From an uncultured Eubacteriales bacterium (GTDB taxonomy: Bacteria; Bacillota; Clostridia; Christensenellales; Borkfalkiaceae): 64,000 bases of DNA. A program made the translations under genes and the position numbers. The stretch covers positions 5,859 through 69,858 of the forward strand of contig UQTB01000007.1 of the NCBI GenBank assembly GCA_900543915.1. Reading direction: 5' to 3'. Under the pieces are notes generated by a model. That model was not told where the DNA came from, made no database searches, and saw only the letters and a list, made by a program, of their open reading frames with translations. Shown here in pieces: positions 56,956 to 64,000 of the stretch. Position 1 is the first letter of the stretch. Every line of letters begins with the position of its first letter.

Positions 56956-57777
56956 ATGCTTAAGAGAACAAAAGTATCGGTTGTTGCATTGTTGATCTGC
57001 TCGTTTTTCTTTTCGGTCGTTCCCGTGCGGGCGGACGTCCCGTCAGAGCAGCGGTATGCCGGGGAAATTCTGCCCGGCGTCATGGCCGTCTCGTCCGACA
57101 GCGAGACCGTTTCCTACACGAGGAGAGAAGTGACGGCCACGGGGGCGGAAAAGGGCGCGCCGGATTATCACAACATGGAAAATCTGCCGAACTGCTGCGG
57201 GCCGATTGCCGGCTCGATCGTCGTGGGATATTACGACAGATTTTTCGAAGAGCTGGTTCCGAATTACTCGACGTGCTATTCCACCGGGACGTATAAAAAA
57301 ATGGACCGCGTCTACATACCGCAGCTGATCCGCGATCTGTACGACCGTATGGACACCAACGTGGTGGACGTAGGCGTCAGCGAAACGGAATTCAAAAACG
57401 GGCTGGCCGAATATGTCGAGGTGCATGGCAGGAATATCACCTATACGAGCTTCAAAAAGCTGATCGGCGTCAATGAGAGCGCGATCAAGTCCGGGTTCCA
57501 GGCGGGCGAAGTCGCCGTGCTGTTGTGCAAGCAGGCCAATGTCTATATAATCGGCAGCAGCGATAACAAGGACAGCATCTCGTTGTCCCTTTCGGTGGAA
57601 GATCATATTCTGGTCGCTTACGCATACTGTGAGATCAAATATTACAACGGAAGCGACAATTTCCGTACGGATCACTATTTCCAGGTCGTGACCGGTCTGA
57701 ACGGTTATTCGACGGGCTATGTCAAAATCGACAACTGCTTCTGGCTGAACGAAGGGTGTATGGTGGATATTGCCTGA
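56956..57777 (+). CDS. Secreted C39-like cysteine peptidase homologue
   Basis: The 273-residue protein has a signal peptide cleaved near residue 26 (VRADVP). The papain-like motif is NLPNCCGPIAGSIVVGYYD, with Cys80 or Cys81 as nucleophile, and histidine candidates are His217 in VEDHILVAYAY and His240. KIDNCFWLN near the end supplies the third residue (Asp259 or Asn260). This matches C39-like peptidases secreted by Firmicutes. The CCGP in place of CGP is unusual. AGGAGGG precedes the ATG. Placed between a sigma factor and a membrane protein, it may be the regulated output or part of the sensor. Confidence 0.78.
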   Translation: MLKRTKVSVVALLICSFFFSVVPVRADVPSEQRYAGEILPGVMAVSSDSETVSYTRREVTATGAEKGAPDYHNMENLPNCCGPIAGSIVVGYYDRFFEELVPNYSTCYSTGTYKKMDRVYIPQLIRDLYDRMDTNVVDVGVSETEFKNGLAEYVEVHGRNITYTSFKKLIGVNESAIKSGFQAGEVAVLLCKQANVYIIGSSDNKDSISLSLSVEDHILVAYAYCEIKYYNGSDNFRTDHYFQVVTGLNGYSTGYVKIDNCFWLNEGCMVDIA

Positions 57778-57793
57778 CGGAAAGGGTTGGTTT

Positions 57794-58456
57794 ATGGGAA
57801 AGGAGCGAAAATTTCACGATATCATCGAGCGGGATTGCAGTGAGAGCAAGCCCCGCATCTGGGAGCGCGTCAACGGGGAGCTGGCTTCGGCCGCTCCCTC
57901 CGTTTCCGATAGGAAAATTTCGCCGCGGCGGATCGCTGCGGTCGCCGCCGCGGCAATTATGCTGCTGGCAGTGGGGCTCGCGTTTCTTCTTCCTCCTCTT
58001 TTAAATTCGGATTCCCGTTACAGCACGCAGCGCGATTACGCCTGGTACTTTACGGATGATTACCTTTCAGACTTTGCAAAGACGGCACCTTACAGGGTAT
58101 TGTTTTTTAATTGGTATGCGGAAACGGATAGAGAGGAGTTTTATGTGGATTCTGTCTGCCGCCGGAGGGATACGGGGGAGATGATCTGTTTTAAAGAAGA
58201 GATCTATCACCTGGAGACTGACACCTACTATACATTATATTTCGTCCCCCCGCGGGAAAAAATCGATTTTCTCGCTGTTTTTGAGGAAACCTGCCAAGCG
58301 ACAACAGAGATCGGGGGGAGGGCGGTTCACTGGTCGAAGGAGCTCAATTCGGTCAGAGCCTGGTTCAGCTATGAAAACTGCAACTATTTTCTCCTGGCGG
58401 AGGGAACCGAGGAGCCGGAACCCGTATTGAACGAGATCAAGGCGCTGTTTGCCTGA
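57794..58456 (+). CDS. Single-pass membrane protein, possible anti-sigma factor
   Basis: The 220-residue protein has a cytoplasmic N-terminal part of about 50 residues, one membrane segment (IAAVAAAAIMLLAVGLAFLLP, about residues 47-67), and an extracytoplasmic region of about 150 residues with a beta-rich composition. It has the topology of an anti-sigma factor and is in the operon of the sigma factor, though the N-terminal part lacks a recognised zinc anti-sigma motif. I start at ATG 57794 with GAAAGG upstream. A strong terminator follows. Confidence 0.65.
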   Translation: MGKERKFHDIIERDCSESKPRIWERVNGELASAAPSVSDRKISPRRIAAVAAAAIMLLAVGLAFLLPPLLNSDSRYSTQRDYAWYFTDDYLSDFAKTAPYRVLFFNWYAETDREEFYVDSVCRRRDTGEMICFKEEIYHLETDTYYTLYFVPPREKIDFLAVFEETCQATTEIGGRAVHWSKELNSVRAWFSYENCNYFLLAEGTEEPEPVLNEIKALFA

Positions 58457-58459
58457 ATA

Positions 58460-58490
58460 AAAAGGGATATGCAATGTGCATATCCCTTTT
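58460..58490 (+). terminator. Terminator of the sigma-factor cassette
   Basis: AAAAGGGATATGCA (58460-58473), loop ATG, and TGCATATCCCTTTT (58477-58490) form a perfect 14-bp stem. Confidence 0.93.
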
Positions 58491-58603
58491 CTTATCGCAT
58501 ATGAGGGGCGTTGCGGCGACGCAGGCAACAAAACTTAACGGAGGTGTTTTTGCTTTTATATCGGGGGAAACACGCAATTTCAGCTAAAATAGATCGAAAA
58601 GCC

Positions 58604-58632
58604 TTGCATTCGGGGAGATATGATGATAGAAT
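58604..58632 (+). promoter_or_regulatory. Promoter of the BspA-type gene
   Basis: TTGCAT (58604-58609) and TAGAAT (58627-58632) are 17 bases apart with TGA before the -10. Confidence 0.68.
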
Positions 58633-58634
58633 AT

Positions 58635-58677
58635 AAAAAAGGACTAGTCCTTTTTTTCCTCTTTGTTTTCAAAGAGG
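58635..58677 (+). promoter_or_regulatory. Palindromic leader of the BspA-type gene
   Basis: Positions 58635-58656 form a perfect 22-base palindrome (six A, GGACTAGTCC, six T). It is followed at once by a hairpin CCTCTTTG TTTT CAAAGAGG (58658-58677). The palindrome covers the predicted start of transcription, so it may be an operator or, as the first hairpin with its T run, a very early terminator. Confidence 0.65.
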
Positions 58678-58789
58678 AAAAGTCGTTATCGGCATTCCCT
58701 CCGTTCGAGTGCCGCGCAGAAAATCGGGCAATAGAAAATTGCCCTCTTGCCACACTGAAATGAGATTTTAAAGAGAAAAGGAGGAAACG

Positions 58790-61111
58790 ATGAAGAAGGG
58801 CTTATTATTCGGTTTGTTATTCTTTCTGACGATTGTTTTTGCCGTTGCGGCGGGAGGATGTCTGCACGTACATCGTTGGAGCGAGTGGACAACGGTTTCG
58901 GAGGCGCGGTGCGATAAAATGGGCGTATTGGAGCGCGTATGCGCGGGCTGCGGCGCGGTCGAACATGATTATTCCGCACTTGCTTCGCACGAATACGGCG
59001 AATGGGAGCCTGTGCAGGGCAAGCCCTGTACGGAGGGCTTTTGGGAACAGTGTTTCTGCGTGCATTGCGGTGCGCGGAAAATGAGGGAACTGCCGCCGCG
59101 ACCGCACGTTTATGAGCGCTATGTCGTGGCGCCGACCTGTACGGAGCCGGGCGGGACCGTCTGCATCTGCCGTTATTGCGGGGATTCCTGCCGCGAAGAC
59201 GAAACGCCGCCGACCGGTGTCCATACGCCGGAATATACTCGGAGCACAGAAGACGGACACCGTAAATTCTGTTCGGTCTGCCGGCAGGATCTCGGCCTTG
59301 AGCCGCACGCAATGCGCAATAATATCTGCACCCTTTGTTCGTACAGAGATCCTTCGCCGCTCCTGTTTTCGCTGATCGAGGGGAAAAAAGAATACGAGGT
59401 GACCGGCTATCGGGGAGAAGACTTGAAGGTAGTCATTCCCGCGGTTTTCCACGGGTATCCCGTCACGCGCATTGGAAAAGATGCGTTCTACCGCTCGGAG
59501 ATTCAATCAATCGAAATTCCGGACAGCGTGCGTTCCGTCGGTCCGTCCGCCTTTTATGGTTCGGCTCTTCGCTCCGTAACGCTTCCGGACAGCATAACGG
59601 AGGCAGGGAGTTCCGCCTTCGCCTACTGTAAGGGGCTGGTGCAGGTCGGGCTGTCCGCAGGATTGACTGCGCTGCCGGATTATTTATTCTGCGGCAGCGG
59701 GCTGACAGACGCGGCCTTGCCCGGCGGTTGCAGGGAGATCGGCCGGTTTGCATTCGGCGATTGCGATGCCCTGGAATCCGTATCCTTACAGGATGGGCTC
59801 GTTTCGATCGGGGAAAGAGCTTTTTCCGGGAATGTGAAACTAGGCGAAATCAATCTGCCGGATACGGTTGTTTCCATCGGCCGGCAGGCCTTTGAGCGGT
59901 GCGAAGCGCTGACGCGGATAGAACTGCCCCGTTCGCTCCGCTCGTTAAATGAAGCGGCTTTTATCGGATCCGGGCTGACGGAGATTGTAATCGGGGAAAA
60001 CTTGAGGGAAATCGCGCCTGCGGCGTTTGGCGGCTGTAAAAATCTGCGCAGAATTTTTCTTCCGGAGGGGCTGAAAACGGTGGGAACCAGCGCGTTTGCC
60101 GGCTGCAACGCGGTGGAAGAGCTGCACCTTCCCGCTAGCCTGACGCGGATCGGAAACAGGGCGTTTGGCGTCATGGAAAAATTGCGAAAAATCACCGTTG
60201 CCGAAGGCAATCCCGCCTATTTTGCAGAGGACAACTGCCTGATCGAACGCGGAGAAATGCGCATGATCATCGGGAACCGACAGGGCTCCATTCCGGACGG
60301 GGTGAAAGTTTTAGGGAGAGAGACCGTTTCAGCCTGCGCTGATCTGACCGATCTGTCGATTCCCGCGTCCGTGGAGAGAATAGAATCCGGCGCCGTCGCC
60401 CGCTGTCCCGCGCTGGAAGGAATCCTTTTTGCAGCCGACAGCCGCCTGAAAGAGATCGATTCCGGTTCTTTTTCCAATTGCCCCGGCTTAAAGCCGCAGG
60501 TCTTCGGGAATGCCGTTTATTTCGGCGCGGAAGACAATCCCTTCTTTGTGCTGCTCAAAGTATACGATACCGATACGGATTTCGTTCAAATTCACGAGGA
60601 TACCAAGGTCATCGCGGCAAGGGCTTTTTCCGGTTACGAGAACGGCGCATTGCGGGAAATTCTGCTGCCCGAAGGGCTTCGGAGCATCGGAGCGGCGGCA
60701 TTTGACGGCGCGGGGCTTACAAACGTATTCCTCCCCGCGACGATCGAGCACATGGGAAGCGATGTTTTCAGAGACTGCGCGGCGCTGAAAACCGTCGTGT
60801 GCGATCTTTTTACGCGGCCGGACGGCTGGGAGCGCGACTGGCTGGGCGCCGCGCAGGCGGAAGTTCTCTGGCTGACGCATGCGCACGTATACGGCGAATG
60901 GACCTGCGATAAGGGAGAACATTGGAGAATTTGTTCCGTGTGCGATAAGACGGAGCGCGGCGCGCATACTTTCGCGGACGGGCGCTGTACGGCATGCGGC
61001 GTACATGAGAGCATCTCGGCGCTGCGATTTTCTCTCGCCGCGGGAGCCGCGTACGCCGGGCAGCGGCGCTTTAAAGTTGCCCAATCGCTTGACGGAATCC
61101 GCGCTTCGTGA
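58790..61111 (+). CDS. BspA-type leucine-rich repeat lipoprotein with Cys/His modules
   Basis: The 773-residue protein has a signal sequence with a probable lipobox AAGGC (Cys24). Residues 25-190 contain four modules that pair a histidine or tryptophan with CxxC (for example HRWSEW followed by CAGCG, and HVYERYV followed by CRYCG). From about 200 to 690 there are about twenty BspA-like leucine-rich units of the type IxIPDSVRSVGPSAFYGS. A last Cys/His module (HVYGEWTCDKGEHWRICSVC) closes the protein. Such proteins bind host or glycan ligands. AAGGAGG precedes the ATG. Metal binding by the modules is inferred. Confidence 0.85.
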   Translation: MKKGLLFGLLFFLTIVFAVAAGGCLHVHRWSEWTTVSEARCDKMGVLERVCAGCGAVEHDYSALASHEYGEWEPVQGKPCTEGFWEQCFCVHCGARKMRELPPRPHVYERYVVAPTCTEPGGTVCICRYCGDSCREDETPPTGVHTPEYTRSTEDGHRKFCSVCRQDLGLEPHAMRNNICTLCSYRDPSPLLFSLIEGKKEYEVTGYRGEDLKVVIPAVFHGYPVTRIGKDAFYRSEIQSIEIPDSVRSVGPSAFYGSALRSVTLPDSITEAGSSAFAYCKGLVQVGLSAGLTALPDYLFCGSGLTDAALPGGCREIGRFAFGDCDALESVSLQDGLVSIGERAFSGNVKLGEINLPDTVVSIGRQAFERCEALTRIELPRSLRSLNEAAFIGSGLTEIVIGENLREIAPAAFGGCKNLRRIFLPEGLKTVGTSAFAGCNAVEELHLPASLTRIGNRAFGVMEKLRKITVAEGNPAYFAEDNCLIERGEMRMIIGNRQGSIPDGVKVLGRETVSACADLTDLSIPASVERIESGAVARCPALEGILFAADSRLKEIDSGSFSNCPGLKPQVFGNAVYFGAEDNPFFVLLKVYDTDTDFVQIHEDTKVIAARAFSGYENGALREILLPEGLRSIGAAAFDGAGLTNVFLPATIEHMGSDVFRDCAALKTVVCDLFTRPDGWERDWLGAAQAEVLWLTHAHVYGEWTCDKGEHWRICSVCDKTERGAHTFADGRCTACGVHESISALRFSLAAGAAYAGQRRFKVAQSLDGIRAS

Positions 61112-61117
61112 TAAAAT
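61089..61117 (+). promoter_or_regulatory. Promoter of the GH106-like gene
   Basis: TTGACG (61089-61094) and TAAAAT (61112-61117) are 17 bases apart with TGA before the -10. The -35 lies inside the end of the BspA-type gene. Confidence 0.75.
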
Positions 61118-61192
61118 ATCTGCGGAATGCGCGGGGGAATGCCGCGCAAATAGGTAAGAGGAGCGGGGCGGCGTTCGCTTCGCAAAACAAGG

Positions 61193-63979
61193 ATGAAAGA
61201 TATCATACAGAGACTGAAAACGGAAAATCTCACCGATTACGCGTCCATCCCCTTTTGGAGCTGGAACAACGAACTCAATCCCAAAGAACTGGTCAGGCAG
61301 ATCCGCAGGATGAAGGATGCCGGCTGCGGCGGCTTTATCATGCACGCGCGCACGGGGCTGATCACCGAGTATCTCTCGGAAGAATGGTTTCACTGCGTCG
61401 AGGTCTGTCTGCAGGAAGCCGAGCGGCTGGGCATGAACGCCTGGCTGTACGACGAAAACGGCTGGCCGAGCGGATTCGTGGGGGGAGAGCTCCTCAAAAA
61501 TCCCGAATTTCTCGCGCCCTATCTCGTATACGAAGTGAAAAATAACTTTGACGAGACCGCCCTCGCGGTGTACGAGCGCACCGAATTCTCCACCCGCCGG
61601 CTGATCGACGGGCAGAAAGCGTACGACGGAAAATACCATTCCGTCTATCTGCGCACCTCTCCCGCAAATACGGATATCCTGAATCCGGATGTGGTGACGG
61701 CTTTCCTTTCGATGACGTACGACCGCTATTACGAGCGGTTCAAGTCCTATTTCGGAAAAACGCTGAAGGGCTTTTTCACGGATGAGCCGCAGTACTTCCG
61801 CTACGCCACGCCCATTTCGCGCGCGATGTTCGCGTACGGCGACTGGCTGACGGACGGGCTCCTGCACCTGTTTTTCAACGAGCGGCAGGATTACGAATAC
61901 CGCGTCTGGTATTACGGGACCATGAATGAACTCTACACGCACAATTTTTACGAGCGCATCTACCGCTGGTGCGAGGAGCATCACTGCATGCTCACCGGGC
62001 ACAGCATCGAGGAAACCGCGCTTTTCACGCAGATGTGGGGATGCGCGGGCTGCACGCCCTCGTATGAGTTCGAGCACATTCCGGGGATCGACAATCTCGG
62101 GCAGAACGGCACAGCCGTTCTTTCCGCCCGCCAGATAGGGTCGGCGGCGCAGCAGCTGGGGAAAAAGCACGTGCTGACGGAGACGTTCGGCTGTTCGGGG
62201 TACGATGTTTCCGTGCGCAAGCTGCGGGCGATCGCCGAAAAACAATACGTGCACGGCGTGAACTTTATGTGCCAGCATCTCTATCCGTACAGCCTCGCGG
62301 GGCAGGGGAAGGTGGATCATCCCCCCTGCTTTTCCGCCCATATGCCCTGGACAAAGGAGTTCAGAGCGTTCAACGACTATTTTACCCGCCTCGGGTATCT
62401 CCTTGCGAATTCCAGGGAACTGGCGGACGTGGCGGTGATCAATCCCATGCAGAGCCTCTTTTTGGATTATTACCGGAACGACGAGGAGCAGTGCATGGAG
62501 GTCGACCGGGCGTTTGCGGAGCTGCAGGCGTATCTCGGCGACCGCCATGTGCTCTATCACATCGCGGATGAAACCATTTTGCGCCGCCACGGCAGCGTGG
62601 AAGGCGACGCGCTGAAGGTTGGCGCCTGCACATACCGCACCGTCGTGATTCCTTATATGCGCTCCATGGCGGCTTCCACGAAAAAACTGCTGGAGGCGTA
62701 TGTGCAAAACGGCGGAAAGGTATTTCTGTTCCGCGGCGCGCCCGAATATACGGACGGCGTGCGGGACGATTACGGCTTCCTTTCCTCCGTCCGCTCGGTC
62801 AAAAAGGGGATGATCGAGTCCGATCATCCCGTCGAGTACACCCACCGCAAAGGGGACGATTACGAGCTGTTATACGTGGTGAACGAAGGGGCTGCCGACG
62901 CGCAGGTCACGGTGCCGGCCGGCTACCGCGCGCTCGATCTCCTTTCGCTCAGATGCAGCCGCGCCGGCCGCACGGTCGCCGTGCCCGCGCAGTCCTCCGC
63001 CGTGCTGATCAAGGGAAAGGCGGGCGCTGCCGCTCCCGCGTTCGGCCCGGAAAGGGATATTCTGCCGCAGTTCCGGTTCGTTTCCGCAGATGCGAACAGC
63101 CTGATTTTGGATTACGTCTCCGTCAGCAAGGACGGCGTGAAATACGCGGACCCCGTCTATTATGCGGCTCTCGGCGACGATCTGATCAAGTCCGAATATA
63201 AGGGAAAACTCTTCGTCAAGTACGCCTTTACCGTCGAAACTCCCTGCAAGCTCGTTCTCCTCAAGGAGCGCGACCGCGGCAGAAACCGCTGCGTCAACGG
63301 CAGGCCGGTCACATTCAGAAAGAGCGATTTCGACGTCAACTTTATCGAGGCGGATATCACCGACCTCGTGCGCAGGGGCGTCAACGAATTTACCTATGAA
63401 ATTCACTACTATCAGCGCCCGGTGGTCAAGTACGCGCTGTTCGACCCCGAAGCGACCGAGTCGCTCCGCAACTGCCTGACGTACGACACCGAGATCGAGA
63501 GCGTCTATCTCATGGGCGATTTTTCGGTGAACGAAAACCGCGCGGTCGTGGCTCCCGCGGCGCCCGCGATGACGGATACGCAGAAGCAGGGATTCCCGCA
63601 TTTCAAGGGGAAGATGACCTTCTCCTGCAAGATCGTGCCGGAAGCGCCCGTCGCGAAACTGCGCTTTGCCGGTGCGTTTGCCGCGGCTGCGGTCAGGACG
63701 GACGGAAAGGCGCAGCCCTCCGCCGCGCTCTCGGATACCGCCGTGCTGAAAAATCTCGTGCCCGGAAAGGAGACCGAGCTCACGGTCACGCTGGAATCCG
63801 GCCTGCGCAACTTCTTCGGCCCGCTGCACTTTAACGGCAGCGAGGAGGGCGGAGTGGGACCCGTGCACTTTACGATGCGCGGCACGTGGGAGAAGGGCGC
63901 AAGCCCGCTGTTCGATCCCGCCTACCGCACCGTACCCTTCGGCGTAAACGGCGTCTATCTCTCTTATCAGCAGAAATAG
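61193..63979 (+). CDS. GH106-like (alpha-L-rhamnosidase-type) protein
   Basis: The 928-residue protein opens with the signature of GH106 and related barrels: IPFWSWNNELNPKELVRQIR and GCGGFIMHARTGL (residues 19-55). KGFFTDEPQYFRY (about 188-200) holds the acidic residues expected near the active site. The C-terminal third consists of beta-sandwich domains (from about residue 620). GH106 enzymes release alpha-L-rhamnose, for example from pectin side chains; relatives with other specificities exist. There is no signal peptide, so it probably acts on imported oligosaccharides. AAGG lies just before the ATG. It has its own promoter. Confidence 0.84.
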   Translation: MKDIIQRLKTENLTDYASIPFWSWNNELNPKELVRQIRRMKDAGCGGFIMHARTGLITEYLSEEWFHCVEVCLQEAERLGMNAWLYDENGWPSGFVGGELLKNPEFLAPYLVYEVKNNFDETALAVYERTEFSTRRLIDGQKAYDGKYHSVYLRTSPANTDILNPDVVTAFLSMTYDRYYERFKSYFGKTLKGFFTDEPQYFRYATPISRAMFAYGDWLTDGLLHLFFNERQDYEYRVWYYGTMNELYTHNFYERIYRWCEEHHCMLTGHSIEETALFTQMWGCAGCTPSYEFEHIPGIDNLGQNGTAVLSARQIGSAAQQLGKKHVLTETFGCSGYDVSVRKLRAIAEKQYVHGVNFMCQHLYPYSLAGQGKVDHPPCFSAHMPWTKEFRAFNDYFTRLGYLLANSRELADVAVINPMQSLFLDYYRNDEEQCMEVDRAFAELQAYLGDRHVLYHIADETILRRHGSVEGDALKVGACTYRTVVIPYMRSMAASTKKLLEAYVQNGGKVFLFRGAPEYTDGVRDDYGFLSSVRSVKKGMIESDHPVEYTHRKGDDYELLYVVNEGAADAQVTVPAGYRALDLLSLRCSRAGRTVAVPAQSSAVLIKGKAGAAAPAFGPERDILPQFRFVSADANSLILDYVSVSKDGVKYADPVYYAALGDDLIKSEYKGKLFVKYAFTVETPCKLVLLKERDRGRNRCVNGRPVTFRKSDFDVNFIEADITDLVRRGVNEFTYEIHYYQRPVVKYALFDPEATESLRNCLTYDTEIESVYLMGDFSVNENRAVVAPAAPAMTDTQKQGFPHFKGKMTFSCKIVPEAPVAKLRFAGAFAAAAVRTDGKAQPSAALSDTAVLKNLVPGKETELTVTLESGLRNFFGPLHFNGSEEGGVGPVHFTMRGTWEKGASPLFDPAYRTVPFGVNGVYLSYQQK

Positions 63980-64000
63980 CGGGAGGGATTCCCGCGTTCC
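63979..64000 (+). terminator. Probable terminator hairpin, cut by the window end
   Basis: GCGGGA (63979-63984) and TCCCGC (63990-63995) form a 6-bp stem directly after the GH106-like gene stop codon. The window ends before a T run could be seen. Confidence 0.4.

Larger units (their letters stand above)
58457..58789. other. Intergenic region with terminator, promoter and palindromic leader
   Basis: There is no gene here. The stretch contains a terminator (58460-58490), about 100 bases without evident features, a promoter (58604-58632), and a leader with a 22-base palindrome and an adjacent hairpin before the AAGGAGG of the BspA-type gene. Confidence 0.75.

Noticed and set aside
60488..62845. 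A 785-codon minus-strand open frame
   Set aside because: It is antisense to the BspA-type and GH106-like genes, which have domains and ribosome sites. Long antisense frames are common in GC-rich DNA.

Overview
The window looks like chromosomal DNA of a GC-rich (roughly 58-60%, by eye) Gram-positive anaerobe of class Clostridia. The reasons are the secA-prfB order, TTGACA/TATAAT promoters with 17-bp spacers that often carry a TG one base before the -10, strong AGGAGG ribosome sites, a PrsA-like lipoprotein next to mfd, a two-subunit iron-sulfur fumarase, and many lipoproteins with ABC sugar transporters and glycoside hydrolases. A gut glycan degrader, perhaps of the Christensenellales, would fit; that placement is inference.

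Region 1 (1-21.6 kb) is mainly housekeeping: the end of secA, prfB without the usual programmed frameshift, tsaD, an unknown gene, a membrane Nudix-like gene coupled to a two-subunit fumarase, a CPBP protease, rlmH, an M14 peptidase, tadA, prs, pth, mfd, a PrsA-like foldase, a DnaQ-like exonuclease, a frameshifted grpB coupled to an AEC transporter, tRNA-Gln(CUG), an alcohol dehydrogenase, a GNAT acetyltransferase and a ZIP metal transporter.

Region 2 (21.6-24 kb) is an AT-rich accessory island with a decayed IS200-type element, a decayed InlB/BspA-type surface gene and small orphan ORFs.

Region 3 (24-36 kb) holds a large repeat lipoprotein, an AraC regulator, and a divergent operon: MalG-type permease, glycosidase-like lipoprotein, solute-binding protein, MalF-type permease and an ADP-ribosylglycohydrolase-family protein. 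A GH20-type gene follows under its own consensus promoter.

Region 4 (36-53 kb) is a LacI-controlled locus. Its repressor gene and twelve downstream genes share a palindromic operator (GATAAAaCGttTTATC type) seen three times. The operon encodes an SGNH esterase, a GH78-type protein, an InlB-repeat surface protein with a GCGS-type C-terminal anchor, a nucleoside hydrolase, a complete ABC importer without its ATPase, two tandem GH99/WbsX-like lipoproteins, a GH43/GH32-like beta-propeller enzyme, a YgjV-like membrane protein and ribokinase. The likely logic is that surface enzymes trim a glycan, the importer brings in oligosaccharides, and cytoplasmic hydrolases plus ribokinase feed central metabolism.

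Region 5 (53-58.5 kb) has two small unusual cassettes. One is a BtrH/C39-like protein, an unknown beta-rich protein and a beta-helix protein. The other is an ECF-type sigma factor, a secreted C39-like cysteine-peptidase homologue and a single-pass membrane protein, with inverted repeats at the promoter and the ribosome site.

Region 6 (58.5-64 kb) has a BspA-type leucine-rich repeat protein with Cys/His modules behind a palindromic leader, and a GH106-type rhamnosidase-like gene. No CRISPR array, rRNA or intact transposase was seen.
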